This document shows, one piece after another, positions 14,114 to 14,116 of a stretch of DNA of 14,116 bases. Origin of the DNA: Candidatus Omnitrophota bacterium. Lineage in GTDB: Bacteria; Omnitrophota; Gorgyraeia; B26-G9. A model generated the notes under the pieces. It was not told where the DNA came from. It saw only the letters and a list, made by a program, of their open reading frames with translations, and ran no database searches. Every line of letters begins with the position of its first letter. Positions within the stretch are counted from its first letter, which is position 1. The DNA is taken from NCBI GenBank assembly GCA_018399295.1, contig JAGYOO010000007.1:1-14116 (forward strand). Direction: 5' to 3'. Made by a program: the position numbers and the translations under genes.

Positions 14114-14116
14114 AAA

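Overview
All protein genes in this window lie on the + strand in one tightly packed block of about 14 kb. I support 15 coding features, two of them partial at the window edges and one truncated internally. Neighbours overlap by 1 to 53 bases or are separated by no more than about 31 bases, and I see no internal promoter, terminator, tRNA, rRNA, CRISPR array or insertion sequence. The likely picture is part of a single long polycistronic operon. Base composition is about half GC, and several starts are GTG or TTG (one possibly CTG) with good Shine-Dalgarno sequences. Twin-arginine export, many B12-type radical SAM proteins and mixed glycosyltransferases fit an uncultivated Gram-negative bacterium. 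Omnitrophota- or deltaproteobacteria-like lineages have similar loci, but that placement is an inference and weak.

Layout, left to right: (1) the C-terminal half of a radical SAM/SPASM protein, cut by the window edge; (2) a class I SAM methyltransferase; (3, 4) two tandem, related GT-C (ArnT/PMT-like) membrane glycosyltransferases; (5) a GT4-type glycosyltransferase; (6) an 87-residue N-terminal stub of a radical SAM protein; (7) a B12-binding radical SAM enzyme; (8) a GT2 glycosyltransferase; (9) a Tat-exported DUF362 protein; (10) an unrecognised secreted protein, possibly a beta-sandwich; (11) a DegT/DnrJ/EryC1/StrS aminotransferase-like protein; (12) a polysaccharide deacetylase of the type found in exopolysaccharide loci; (13) a second B12-binding radical SAM enzyme; (14) an NAD(P)-dependent sugar epimerase/dehydratase-like SDR; (15) the N-terminus of a third B12-binding radical SAM protein, running off the right edge.

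Taken together these look like a surface glycan or glycolipid locus. Lipid-linked sugars would be used by the two GT-C enzymes at the membrane and nucleotide sugars by the GT4 and GT2 enzymes. Sugar tailoring would involve the SDR and the DegT protein, deacetylation the CE4 protein, and unusual radical-based C-methylation or rearrangement the B12 radical SAM enzymes. The product is unknown. No exosortase, flippase, polymerase or initiating sugar-phosphate transferase is visible.

Three sites look like broken reading frames: near base 22, near base 14089 and around bases 5265-5301. The first two lie within about 30 bases of the window ends, as expected for error-prone contig ends. The third is an internal deletion, an assembly collapse or a genuine gene remnant. 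The most unusual non-coding structure is a perfect 11-bp inverted repeat inside the DUF362 gene.
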